DNA of 64,000 nt, taken from the NCBI GenBank assembly GCA_018287875.1, contig JAGVVL010000002.1:7440001-7504000 (forward strand), given 5' to 3'. Of the stretch, positions 9,976 to 21,457 are shown piece after piece. The translations under genes were made by a program, and so were the position numbers. The number at the start of each line of letters is the position of its first letter. Position 1 is the stretch's first letter. The notes below the pieces were generated by a model. It did no database searches. It was not told the DNA's origin and saw only the letters and a list, made by a program, of their open reading frames with translations. The stretch is from Nigrospora sphaerica (lineage: Eukaryota > Ascomycota > Sordariomycetes > Amphisphaeriales > Apiosporaceae).

Positions 9976-11546
9976 GGTGTAGGGGGGCAAAGGAGAAAGG
10001 GAGGGCCGGGCGGGTTGTTGCGTGGGCGCGGGGCCGGGGCCGGGAACGTCTCGTCGTCCCGCGTTTCCTTTCGGCGCGGCCGAGGTTGTGTAGCGATAAA
10101 GGGCAGCAGCGTCTGGTGGCCGCGACTGGCTATCGATCGGAGGGCGGGCCCACGTGCAAGCGATGTTTCGCGGGGACTATCCAAAGACGATGGTTGATGG
10201 ATGACGGTAGAGGGTTGGGTTGGGAGGGTGCGGAAAGACAGTCGTCTCGTCAGGTCCGATCAGTTGGAGCAACCTGGCAAAGCGCCAAGTCGCAGTCGCT
10301 CTGGTAGCGTGCTAAGCCAATTTCGGAAAGGTGGGCGCCGGCTAACTCGGGTTACAACGGCCGCCACTGCACGTATGAAAGTGATATCCCATCGGGTTGG
10401 TTCTTACAATAGACGGAAAGTACTCCGTATGATGCCTCAGAAAGAGCAAGGCATCCGATTTGCCAAAGGCCCCCTTTCCCGGTTGGTTAATCATGCGTGT
10501 CTTCCCTGGGCCAAGACAACCGTTTGTCAAATCCTCTCTCATTGTGCCGTTCCAGCCAATTCGAGTGCACGTTTACCGTAAGATCTGTCCGCCATTGAAG
10601 TTGAGCAGCTGAGAGGGTCTCATGTCGAAACATCCCATTCGTCCTTGCAATGGGCACCAGGATTCTCAACTCGGCAGTTGTTCATACGGAATCTTGGCCC
10701 GTGTGGAGTCACTACCCCCGCGGCCGTCTGGGCAGGTAGGTACCTTACCTTAAGGTACCTTGACCATTGTCTAACAGGACACGCAAACAGACGGAATTCC
10801 GCTACAACCTGGAGGAGCGCGCTCCATGCGAGACATGCTTGATACTGTATAGCCGTGCACCAGTCGCGAGAAACCCTAGAGATAGGATTAGAAAATGAAG
10901 AAGCGACCTGGCCAATATCAAAGCCGGTGCTGGTAGATCTGTCTGATAAGGTAACTGTCAATGTAAGGGTATCTTATGTACCGGTATAATGCCCCCAATT
11001 CGACATGTGTCTACCTACTAAAGTACAAGGTAGAAAGTCGAATTCAGCGAGCGCGCACTGCCACCATATCTAATGTTTAGCCAATTACGCCAAAGGGGAT
11101 GCAGATCTCACAACGCATCTAGGTAATCCAGTTTTGGAGATTCCGATATAGGGACAGCCCTGTTAGAAATGGAATGTAATTTTGCGACGGCTTCATCTTC
11201 AGAATTGTGTACGAAATACTTCACCTTTTTGTTATGCGAAGCTTTCCCAAAGAGGGGTGAACCGAAAAACGGCCAAGCTAGGACATTCTTCTAGCGTCGC
11301 TCTCTGGTAGAGCTGCTGGGGTATTTGCCGTTACCCCACCCTGCCCGATGACCTCGATACTCCAGTCGGAGTCGAGGACAAACACCCACCCGACAGGCAA
11401 CCACCGTACGTAAGAATCCGAGAGCATTGGTACGTCCATTCATTTCCAGAACACGCCATATCACCTGGGAACGCCCTGTTGTTCTCTCATCCCTCCAGTT
11501 CGCCTCAAACTCCCCAGCAGCGCAAACGGATCCAACCATAACCACG
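9976..11546. other. Intergenic region, nothing recognised
   Basis: No gene or structured element is supported. A cluster of AGGTA/TACCT motifs lies at about 10735-10765. The divergent CUE and PI31 genes start at its two ends. Confidence 0.5.
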
Positions 11547-12653
11547 ATGAATCCGCTCAGTCCGTCGGCCCTTCTGCAGGGCATGGCTGACGCCCTGCCC
11601 ACGCATGCCCAGGGTGACACCACGTCGGATCTCAGCAGTTCACACGATGCCCTAGCCCTCTTCACGCATGTATGCATGGCCTCGCTCGGCTTCCGCCTGC
11701 TCGGTTTCGACGAAGCCAAGTCGGACGAAGCCAAATGCCGTGACCTGGCGCCGCGCCTGCCGGAGAACTGGAACTCGTCCTTCAACAACTGCACCTTTGT
11801 CTACGCCCACTCCCAGTCAGCTTTGCGTTTTGTCATCAAGGTTGACCGCATGGGAGGCAAGGCCGAGATTCGTGGCCTCGCCATCGAAGATGACCGCATC
11901 GCCCGCGTGGAGATCACGGCCAAGGACTTCGTTTCTAATGGGGCTCTGCCGGTGCGTATTACCATGGGGCCGGACTCCACCGAGGACCGAACCGATCTTC
12001 CGCAAAAGCTGCAAGCAGTCTTCATCAGCGAAGGCCGCATCGTGGATCTGGCGAACCTCATCAAGATCAACATCATCCAGAAACTATTGCCGGCCCTGCA
12101 AAAAGAAGGCTACGAGGAATCGCCTGATGACCGCGTCGCCAGAGACGATGCCGAGGACGCGGCCCGTCGACCTCCGCGCCAGCCCGCTGAGCCGAACCCG
12201 ATGCCAGGGCCCGCTCGGCCGCATCCATTTGGCGAACCCATGCACCCGCCTCCTCGCCATCCTGTGCCGGCCGGCGACTTTCCGCCCCCGGGATTTGATG
12301 ACGAGCTCGACATCTACCGCCCCCCTCGTGGCTTTCCGCCCGCTGCCTCGCCTTTTGGGAACATAGGTGGCGACGACTTGAACCCACCGGGGCTGGGCCC
12401 CCATGACCCATTCCGACCCAGCCTTGGCGGCCTGCCCAGGCCGGGAGGACACCAAGGCATGCATCCCACCTTTGGTGAACTGGGGGGTAGTGGCATCGGC
12501 GGCGAGCCATATGATCCCCAGGCACCTCCGGGGGCCCGCTATGATCCCCTTGGGCCCGGAGGCTTGCCGAGAATGGGTGGTCGCGGGCCGGGCGGCGGAC
12601 ACAATCCCTTTGGCGGCGGCTTTGGAGGCTTCGGCGGAGGAGACATCATCTAG
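11547..12653 (+). CDS. PI31-type proteasome regulator, 368 aa
   Basis: PI31 (PSMF1; Fub1 in yeast) binds the 20S proteasome and modulates its activity and assembly. The N-terminal alpha/beta module covers about residues 10-175 (HDALALFTHVCMASLGFRLLG at the start; FISEGRIVDLANLIKINIIQ at the end). A long Pro/Gly-rich region follows, containing the family hallmarks DELDIYRPPRGFPP and GGDDLNPPGLGPHDPF. I chose the ATG at 11547 because the family starts shortly before the HDALALF helix; an in-frame ATG at 11427 would add 40 unconserved residues. PI31 proteins often end in a HbYX proteasome-docking motif; this one ends GGGDII, so docking may differ. No intron is needed. Confidence 0.85.
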   Translation: MNPLSPSALLQGMADALPTHAQGDTTSDLSSSHDALALFTHVCMASLGFRLLGFDEAKSDEAKCRDLAPRLPENWNSSFNNCTFVYAHSQSALRFVIKVDRMGGKAEIRGLAIEDDRIARVEITAKDFVSNGALPVRITMGPDSTEDRTDLPQKLQAVFISEGRIVDLANLIKINIIQKLLPALQKEGYEESPDDRVARDDAEDAARRPPRQPAEPNPMPGPARPHPFGEPMHPPPRHPVPAGDFPPPGFDDELDIYRPPRGFPPAASPFGNIGGDDLNPPGLGPHDPFRPSLGGLPRPGGHQGMHPTFGELGGSGIGGEPYDPQAPPGARYDPLGPGGLPRMGGRGPGGGHNPFGGGFGGFGGGDII

Positions 12654-13133
12654 CCACCTGCCCTCATTGTATAACACTGCGGAAACCTCGTTCTAGGCGT
12701 TTAGGACTTACATGGGACGAACAAAATTTCGCCCAACAAAACGATACCAGGGATAATGAACAGGCGTCAAAATTGATATTGTGGTTTCGAGTGGCCTCAA
12801 CAGAAGAGGTGACCCGAAGGGCTGTACAGAGCCGGTTTGGGTAATCCAATGATGGATCACAAATACGTGTTATGAATCGCCTCACTAGTCTCATTAGAGA
12901 ATGAATATACCATATCCTGCTCTCTACTTCCTATAAACCCCAAGTCCCTAGCCCATGAGGGAAGATACGACCGCCCCCCGCCCCCTAAAAAGAGGAACAT
13001 TGGCTTTCCGTCACAAGTAGGTCCGCATTGTTTCAAGCCCATGGGTGGCATTGAGGCCCCAAAGCACGCTTTGCAAACGACAGAAGAGCACAGGGCAATA
13101 TAATTCGTAAATGTAAAGCAAGCACCGAATTAC
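12654..13133. other. Intergenic region between convergent genes
   Basis: Only the 3' flanks of the PI31 and Rev7 genes are here; nothing else is seen. Confidence 0.6.
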
Positions 13134-14050
13134 TTAGGTGGATGTATTGACCGCATCATTGGCATCTTTCCCTTCTTCGACCCAACACTCAAAGAACAGT
13201 GGGCCTGCCTCGACCGTCCTGACCGGGATCGTTTTGGCGCCATCAACGCCACGACCTTCCCGTCGTTCCATGGGCTGAGACTTGGACCTCGACTGTGAAG
13301 GTATCCAATATTGGGGGTACTGCGGGTAAGGTTGTGAGCGCACGTCTCTGCTAGAGGATGGCGCGTTTGCCAGACAGGAGTACTTACCCCGATGGGTGCC
13401 TCGCTTGCCTCTCGCAATTCGAGGGCGATGGTGAAGCTGCAGCCGTCTGGTAAAGGGGCCATCTTCTCGCTGGTGAGTGCCATCTTCCATAAGGCAGCGC
13501 GGAGGCCCTCGTCGACGTCGGACCAGTTGACCGCCGTCTCCCCTCTCTGTTGCCCGGCGTGGTCGGGCGCGGGTTCGGCGTCCTCTTCCGCCTCTCCGTC
13601 TTCCTGCCGCGGCCCCTCCTTCGCTTTCCCCTTGCCTTCGGCTACGTCCTCCCCGTTCCCGCGCGTGCTTTGGAATTCATCGAACTCGGGCCAGGCGGGG
13701 AACGAACCCACGTCCAGCATCCATCGTTCCCGCACCTGCGTGTCGCTGTCGTGGATTACGACGGCGATGCGCGAGACCGTCCCCTTGACAAGCTGGGCCT
13801 TGACGGCGTCGACGGCGTCCCGGACCCAGGCACACACGGCCGGGTGCCGCGCCTGGTGTACGGCGAGGTTGTAAGCCTGTGTGCTGAGGAAGGTTGTCTG
13901 CGGATAGAGCGACCGGTGATAGAGGATATTGTGGATGCAGACGGTGAAGAAGTGGGTGAAGGAGGTTAGGAGCTGGGTGGCCTGTGGGAGGGGTATGGAG
14001 ATGGCCGGGCCCTCGGGCTGCGGCTGCAGCCGCGGCTCTGAGGATGGCAT
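13134..14050 (-). CDS. REV7: HORMA-domain protein Rev7 (DNA polymerase zeta subunit), 282 aa
   Basis: Rev7/MAD2L2 is the HORMA-fold partner of Rev3 in error-prone translesion DNA polymerase zeta. Exon 1 (14050-13388) joins exon 2 (13319-13134). The donor is ATCGGG|GTAAGT and the acceptor CCCGCAG|TACCCC; the 69-nt intron is in phase 0 and the total is exactly 283 codons. The HORMA domain begins near residue 20 (ATQLLTSFTHFFTVCIHNIL, then YHRSLYPQTTF), a pattern typical of Rev7. The C-terminal part is ordered again after splicing (YPQYWIPSQSR, then AGPLFFECWVEEG). An acidic insert at about 135-170 (EDVAEGKGKAKEGPRQEDG) is variable in this family. Unspliced, the last exon reads in the wrong frame, which supports the intron. 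Confidence 0.85.
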
Positions 14051-15385
14051 TGTCGTAGGCCTCTCACCGACCGGGTGCAATGCTAGCCGTCGCGTGTTGG
14101 TTTGGGTGTGGGTGATAGGCGGACGGTGCAAGCCGGCTATGTACACGATGCTGCCATTAATTGTCCAGCTATGTACTGCTGGTCGATGCTCTTCTGGGTG
14201 CGGCCGACCGCAGCTCGCCGGCTAGCTAAGATGCAGAATACTCCTATGAGGTAATCTACTAGTTAGAGTCTGCCCGTCCGTCTTCCTCGGCTGCTAGCGT
14301 GCGGTTTGGCTTGTGTCCTTAGATTAGGTTGTTCGTGATGCCAAGCCCCCCGGTAGTCCATCTCTTAATGACTTTCAGCCCTACGGGGGGGCAAAAGGGA
14401 AAAGACGCGTTGAGGGGCAGCGCGAAAACGCGTTAAGAGTTCGCATGCACTGACTGGACTGTGCAGGGGTGGGACAAGCAAATTGCCGCGCCAGTGGCGG
14501 CGCTGAGGGAGGGGAGGAAGGGCTGGCAGCGACTGCACGTTGTACTACTTTCACGGAAGGCGTGGGAGCCACGGAGAAGCTGCGCTCGGCCCTCGATGGC
14601 AGCCCCGGTGCGCAAGCGGTTGCCGGATCAACAGCGTTCGCCATCTCGGGAATTAAAAGGCCGGAGTGGATGCATACATACTCTTGACGGACTCGGCTGT
14701 CGTGACCCCTTGTTAGGTGGTTTGCCCCTCGAGGGTTGGGCCCGGCTACGGTTTTTGCTATGCTCTTATTAGGTACCGACCGGCATGTGCTTTGGGAGTT
14801 TACCCCAAGCTAGGAAGGCGGGGGAGCGACGGGACCAAGCTCTGCCTGCGTAGGGGCTAAGAGTCATAGGTGAACAGTATGGGATGGGCATGGGAAATCT
14901 GCAGTCACCGCTACATGAAACCAAACGCGTCCCCTGCCGTGCAACGATGGGCGATTCTCCAGTCCAACCACTTGTATTAGCCCGCCCGTGCCGACCTACC
15001 TAACCCGAGCACCGGTTTATTTACGACCGCCCGCCCCGTCGAGGTTGAAATTTATACCCAACCCAAGCCGGTCTTGATACACGATACCCTACAGCCACCT
15101 ATAAGTAGCCAGCCAGTCTGCCTGCCGGTGCCACAACCGACAAACCCCCCACCTGCCTGTTTCACTGCGGTGGGCGCCTGCTGTCGACTTCCCGTCCAAT
15201 CTTCGAGGTGGGACGCAACTCTCTCCAACCCATCCTCCATCCCCCCGGGACCATTGCTTCGACCACCGAACGACAAGGGGCACCGCACCGCCTGCACGCG
15301 CACCCCCCCGATCAGCGATACCCCCTCCCCTCGCGATCCCCGAGCCGTCAGTCCCCGTCCCGTCCCGTCCCGCCCCCTCCTCGCC
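14051..15385. other. Intergenic region between divergent Rev7 and importin genes
   Basis: No coding sequence is supported. The 200 bp before the importin start are C-rich, as expected for a fungal leader. Confidence 0.5.
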
Positions 15386-18300
15386 ATGGAGGACCAGCTC
15401 GTGCAGGTCCTGGCCAACACCCAGCTGGTCGCCGAGGCTCCGCGCAAGCAGGCCGAGCTGGACCTTAAGCAGGCCCGGCTGAACCCTGCCTACCCGCTGT
15501 CCCTCGCCAACATCAGCAAGCACTCGTCCATCAGCGTCGATATCCGTCAGGCCGCCCTATCAGCCCTGCGCCTGTTCATCGAGCACAACTGGAGCGGGGA
15601 GAACGATGAGGGCAATGTGATTCCTATATCCGATGCCGCCAAGGACCAGATTCGCCCCATCCTCCTCGAGTTGGCCCTGAGTGCCGACCAGGAGCGTAAA
15701 ATCAAGACGGCAGCCAGGTACGTGACCGTCGGCTAGGGCTGCCCGTGCCGCGGGGCCTCTTTGTGTCTCCCTCGGGTCCGCTCCGCTACCCAGCCTGACC
15801 TCTCGCACCCGCATCACAGCAGCTGGGGCCCCGTGACTAATTAGCTGCTTCTGTAGTTTTGCCGTTGGTCGGATTGCCAACGCCGACTTCCCCGAGCACT
15901 GGCCTGCGTTGCTGCCCACCCTGCTCGACATCATTCGCACTGGGACCGATGGCCAGCTACATGGCGCCCTCAAAGTTCTCAGCGACCTCGTGGACGAGAG
16001 CCTGAGTGACGAGCAGTTTTTTTCCATGGCGCAGGGCATCATCAATGTCGTCTACGACGTTGCCCTGAACGAGGCGCGTAAGCCGATTCTCCGGGCCCTC
16101 GCCATCTCCGTCTTCCGCGGCTGCTTCGACCTCATGGACCAGGTGAAAGATGACCACCCCAAGGAGGTTAAAAAATTTGCCGAGGACGCCCTTGCCGGCT
16201 GGTTCCCCTTCTTTCTGAATATCATGAGAATGCAACTGCCACCACGGTCCGGCGACTTGGTGGACCAACCCGATAGCTGGGACGGCATTGTTGCGCTGAA
16301 GCTGCAGGTCATCAAGTGCCTCTTGAAGGTCAAGACTGTCTTCCCGGCGCTGTTGCTGCCCCAGACGCCCCAGTTCTTCGAGGCTGTGTGGGCAGAGCTG
16401 TCTGTGCTTGCCGTACCATACGAGGAGTTTTATGTGGAAAACGATGCTGCCCAAGGCCGTCTGGAAAACGCGGATGGCTTGCCGTACACCCTGGACCTGC
16501 TGGTCCTCGAGGAGCTCGACTTTCTCAATGGCTGCTTCCGGGCCAGGCCGGTCCAGCAACAATTGGAAGCCCAGCTGCAGGCGCACGCGACGGCCCACGA
16601 GACGCCCTGGGTCCTGGACCTGATGAAGCTCGCAACGTCGTATGCTAGAATCAGCCGCGAGGAAGAAGAGCTGTGGGATATCGATGTGTCGCTGTACCTT
16701 GCCGAGGAGTGGTCTGTTAGCGCCAACTACACGCCCCGAACCGCATGTGGCGACCTTCTCTGCAAACTGGGCGAGTGGTTGAACCAGCGGGCTATCGAGG
16801 GCCTGTTCGCTTATACCAAGTCTCTCTTTACTACCGGGAGCCCGTCATGGAGAAAACAGGAGTCCTCCTTATTTCTGCTGAGCATGGTTGTTAACGACTT
16901 CCTGGACTGCGGCAAAGACGTGCCTGCCGAGATCGCCCAGGCTTATTTGGAGCTCGTCGAATACGCCATTAACCGACCGGACGAGCCCTTGTTGAGAGGC
17001 CGTGGGTACCTCGTGGCCGGTACCCTGATTAAGTGCACACTGATGGGCGCGGGCCTGCTGGATCGCGTGATTACCTCTATCAACTCGGAGGAGTCCGAGC
17101 TCGTCCAGGTTGCCTGCATTAGGGCCCTCGAGGGCTTCATGCAGGGCGGTGCCGTTCCGACAGACGGTCAAGCCAAGGTGGTGCAGGCCGTTGCTCAGTG
17201 GATGCAGGCAAAGGACATGACGGATCTTGAAGAGTCGGACGATCTCCTGATCAGCTTGGCTGAGACGCTTCGGGCTGCCATCAACATTGACAAGCGGGTG
17301 GCGCTGTCCACCGAGGTGCCCGCCCTGGATCTCCTTTTCCTGATTGCGAAACATGGCGCGAACAACTTCCAGGTCACCATGATGATCTGTGAGACGTTCG
17401 AGGACATTGTACAGAACATGTCCGACCCCCAAGCCTACCAGGCCCTGTGCGCCAAGGTGCTTCCCTCACTGACTGCCGCATTCGATGTTGCCAACGTCAC
17501 GTCGGACGACCCCCTTGTGACTGTATGTTCCCCTTGGGCCTTTTCTCCCACTTGCGATTGCTGACTAGTCCTAGTTTGCCACCGAGTTGATGGCTGCTCT
17601 GACTCAGTATGGTTCTGAGCCCCTCCCTCCCGGCTTCGTACAGGCCACCCTTCCCAAGTTGACTCGCCTCCTCATGGAGAGCAACGAGGGAGAAGTTCTG
17701 CGACCGGGCGCCGAGTCGGTCAAGTACCTCTTGGCGCATGACCATCAGCAAATGTTCAACTACCACGACGAGAACAACCGCACAGGCCTGGAAGTCTGCC
17801 TTCACATCATCGACCGTCTTCTTGGCAACACCATCGAGGATAACGCTGCCTCGGAGGTGGGAGGACTAGCCGCCGAGCTCGTGGAGAAGGCCGGACACGA
17901 GAGACTTGGCCCGTTCCTGCCGCAACTGCTGCAGGCCGTCGCCAACCGGCTGGCCACCGCCGAGGCCGCTCCGTTTATCCAATCCCTGATTCTTGTATTC
18001 GCCCGACTGTCCCTCGTGGGAGCTCACGACGTTGTCGAGTTCCTCAGCACGATCCAGATTGGTGGACAGGCCGGTCTGCAGGTCGTGCTCGGCAAGTGGT
18101 TGGAGAACTCGGTCAACTTCGCCGGTTTCGATGAGATCCGCCAAAAGTAAGTCGCCAGCAAGATCTCAGCTGAGTACGGTTGCTAACTATGAATGGTAGC
18201 GTGATCGCACTGTCCAAGCTATACTCGCTGAACGACCCGAGGATCGCACAGACGATGGTCAAAGGCGATATGATCATGCCGGCCAGTGATAGAATCATGA

Positions 18301-18766
18301 CTCGCTCGAGAGCGAAGCAACGTAAGATACTCCGGAAATTTGCAAACCTGTGATGTCGCAGGGACTGACCCGAATTGCAGAGCCCGATCAGTTCACCATC
18401 ATTCCGGCTTCTCTCAAGATCCTCAAGGTGTTGATTGAGGAGCTTACCTCGGCTTCAGGGGTCCAGAACGCAGCAAACGCCGCCGCCGCCGCCGCCGCAC
18501 AGTTTGCCGACGAAGAAGAGGATGATGATGGCTGGGAGGACGACCCCGACACGGTCGACCTGAACCTTGGTAGCACCAAGAACGACCTCATGGGCTACCT
18601 GGAGTCCTCTAGTATGCGCCACCGGGACGACGAGACCAATACCTACCTGACGGAGTTCTTCCTGCGCGCTGCCCAGGAGAACATTGGCGATTTCCAGAAT
18701 TGGTATACTATGCTTAACGAGGAAGAGAAGGCGAAGCTTAACAGCTTGGCAAATGCGCAGAACTAA
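15386..18766 (+). CDS. KAP114: Importin-beta family nuclear transport receptor (importin-9/Kap114), 1025 aa
   Basis: Kap114/importin-9 carries histones H2A-H2B, TBP and other basic cargo into the nucleus. Five exons: 15386-15717, 15857-17522, 17575-18146, 18200-18321 and 18381-18766. All junctions keep the phase and the total is 1026 codons. The N-terminal HEAT array starts with EDQLVQVLANTQLVAEAPRK and then FAVGRIANADFPEHWP, the importin N-terminal (Ran-binding) signature. HEAT-like helices continue throughout. An acidic loop (EEEDDDGWEDDPDTVDL) near the C-terminus is typical of importin-9, where such acidic segments help bind histones. The end (LTEFFLRAAQENIGDFQNWY) also fits the family. 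The length is close to yeast (1004) and human (1041) proteins. Donors are GTACGT, GTATGT, GTAAGT and GTAAGA. Confidence 0.93.
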
Positions 18767-19150
18767 GGGAGTTGCGCAAAGTCGCTGCGGCAATCGCCTC
18801 AGCCACGAAAGACCGGGCAGTTGTATGCTTACATTCAGTAAGTATCTTCTGGGCGCAAGGCTGGCCGAAGAGGACGTTTGGCTGAATTCTTATCAAAGAC
18901 GCTGCCTTGTAAATAGAGCAAAGCAACCCCACCCCATCCGTAAGGCGAGAGCGGTAAAGCGCGCGCCTTCCCTCGGGCGTGAGACAGTAGATAACCCCCA
19001 AGATGAACCAACGTGGATAATGAGTATAGACGAGGAAAAGCCACAAGGGCAGCCAAGAGCCTATAGTAGACCCGTGTGTTTCTTCATACACGGCAACAAA
19101 CACGTCTGTCTTCTCTCTTCCCCCCCCTTCGGTAACGTAGGTGTACGGTC
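18767..19150. other. Short intergenic region between convergent genes
   Basis: Only 3' flanks are seen. Confidence 0.6.
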
Positions 19151-20107
19151 CTATTCGAATAACAGGACACCGCCCATCATGGGCGGAGAAGCACCAGCCC
19201 CCCATAGGAATTCTACCGCTGCATCCTGTCCTGCTATCACAGCCGTCTGCAGTGGCGTCTGCCGCTTCCATCCGGACTGGGAATTGATATCGGCACCGGC
19301 CTCCAGCAGCCTCCGCAGGACCTCGACGTTGCCCTTCTGTGCGGCAGCATGGAGGGCCCTTCCACCTTTGAAGGAGCTACCGGGCAGATCGGGGTCGGCG
19401 CCGGCGTCGATCAGCAAATTGACTATTTCAAGGCACCCTTTGTCACTTGCGGCTTGGAGAGCAGTTAAGCCCTTGTGGCGGCCCGCGGGTTGATTGATGC
19501 GGGCGCCCCGCTGCATGAGCAACGTCGTTAGTTCGACGTGACCGGCCGCCGCCGCCGCCAGCGCCGTGCGCCCTCCGGCGCCGGCCGGCGGGGCATTGAC
19601 GTTGGCCCCGGCGTCCAGAAGTAGACGGACGGTCTCGATGCTCCCGGCCTCAGCGGCGGCCTGCAGAGCCGTCCGGCCGTGGTAGCGGGCGGCGGGGGCG
19701 TTGACGTCGGCGCCCCGGGCGAGGAGGAGCGCGACGAGGGCCGGGTCGGCGCGGGTGCAGGCCTGCTGTAGGGCGGTGCGGCCGCCGTTGTTGCCGCCGG
19801 GGCGGTTGACGTCGGCGCCAGCGGCGAGGAGGGCGTCAACGACGGCGGCGTGGCCGAACAGGCAGGCCGCCTGCAGCGCCGTGTTGCCGTAATAGCCGGC
19901 GGGCGGCGCGTCCACGTCGGCGCCGGCGGCGAGCAGGCGCCGGACCAACCCCACGTCGCCGTCCTTGCTCGCGCTCTGGAGCGCCGTCCAGCACGCGTCC
20001 TCGGCGTCGGCGTCCTCGCCCGCCTCGCCCGGCGTCGCCCCGGCCGGCACCGGCGGCGGGATGGAGACCATGGCGTCCGGCGTCCGGGCGGCCGCGGGTG
20101 CGGACAT
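19151..20107 (-). CDS. Stand-alone ankyrin-repeat protein, about 318 aa
   Basis: Eight consecutive ankyrin repeats fill almost the whole protein, with a period of about 34-36 residues, slightly longer than the canonical 33. Each unit has the TALQAA...LLLxAGADVNAP pattern with an extra loop such as PAGYYGN, PGGNNGG, PAARYHG or PAGRHKG. This long-loop type is common in fungal ankyrin proteins and often follows HET or NACHT domains; here no such domain is present. The start was placed at the ATG at 20107 (MSAPAAARTPDAM). The frame stays open to an ATG at 20389, which would add 94 low-complexity residues. It presumably binds other proteins; the partner is unknown. Codon use is strongly GC-biased. 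Confidence 0.75.
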   Translation of the reverse strand: MSAPAAARTPDAMVSIPPPVPAGATPGEAGEDADAEDACWTALQSASKDGDVGLVRRLLAAGADVDAPPAGYYGNTALQAACLFGHAAVVDALLAAGADVNRPGGNNGGRTALQQACTRADPALVALLLARGADVNAPAARYHGRTALQAAAEAGSIETVRLLLDAGANVNAPPAGAGGRTALAAAAAGHVELTTLLMQRGARINQPAGRHKGLTALQAASDKGCLEIVNLLIDAGADPDLPGSSFKGGRALHAAAQKGNVEVLRRLLEAGADINSQSGWKRQTPLQTAVIAGQDAAVEFLWGAGASPPMMGGVLLFE

Positions 20108-21457
20108 GGTGGGGGTAGGTACGCGCGGCCCGTGGGAGGGAGGACTAGTGTTGCTAAGGTACCAGGTTCGTGACAAGGAGGTGGAACAGGTGGACGGAGT
20201 GGAAAACGGGCTGGAGGGTCCCAAACAAATGGGTGTGCTTGCTACCGAGGCAGCTCTAGCTATGGCTAACATCCACCACTGTAGGTCGAAAGGCTTCCGT
20301 GTGATGGGGGGGGTCAGGCCCAGTCTGTCCGAGTCTGTAGGTACAACTAATGTGGATGTACTACTAGCTACAGACATGGATGTAGACATATGAAGTAGCC
20401 GTCAAAGGTGACTCGGTGGTCGACGACTGCTGGCAATGCATGTTTTCCTGTCTAACGCCATGGGTACCGACACAGGTTCTGTGCCGTCTGCTGCTCGTAC
20501 CGCTTGAGGAGGAGGGAGCCGACTCAGGTACGCCGGCCCGCGGGGGAAGGGGAGGTTCCGAGTTTCAGAGTGGAAGTGCTGGCATACGTATTGCCATGCT
20601 GTGGTGAAGTGATGTAATCACTCGGTAACGATTACAGAACTCCTCCTTCCCTCCTTCTCATTTACGCCAAGCCGTCCACACTTCGGCAGGAGAATACTGA
20701 GCATAGGCATGGTCGGTATGTTCATGGGTCGGATGGTAGTACGATGGACTCTTTCCCCCAAAGGACAATACAGCTACATGTAACACCCACAATGGCACTC
20801 ATAAGCTGGGCGGCTAAAGCTTGGCGCTGCACTATTCAAAACCAGATACCGTCCATCCCCGTTCTGTCCGCCTTTACCCTCCATTGGTAGTTGTACCTGC
20901 CTACGTGTCGGCGCCGTCGGAGGCGTCCCATGTACTTGGGCATGATCTGCATCGGACTTTACCTAGCCATCGCCCGCCTTATCTCCTGGCTACCTTAAGT
21001 ACCTATCGACAGTCTCCAGCTTGTTGCACCCCCCCAAGACCGCCCAGCTCCCCCTAGTCACGTTCCCGGAAGCAGGTCGTCATATATTACCTGTGCATAC
21101 CGCCCACAAGCCCGATCTTGGGTGTCCGGAGCTCCTGCCGCGACCGGGATTGCCGGTGTAGGTGACAAAGCCGCCATGTTAGTAACCATGGCATCCCGAA
21201 TGGGCTACCCACCTCCTCCGAAAGAAGCATGAGTGGGAGCATCGGCGCTGACCTGGTCGACCCTACACCAGCTTAGGGCATCCCGTGCTTCGTGTAGCCC
21301 GCAGCTCTCCAAGCCCGCGGCTTCTTAGCCGTTTCTTCTCTCTTGCCAACCAGCCCACCACCCGCCCGCCCGAGGCGAATGACTGCGTGCCGAAACCGTC
21401 GCGCGTGCAACCATTCATTCGCATCCACGCCCGTAGAGCCATGAGCCAGGCCGCATC
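20108..21457. other. Intergenic region between divergent genes
   Basis: Nothing supported beyond the possible N-terminal extension of the ankyrin gene (to 20389) and the promoter regions of two divergent genes. Confidence 0.5.
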
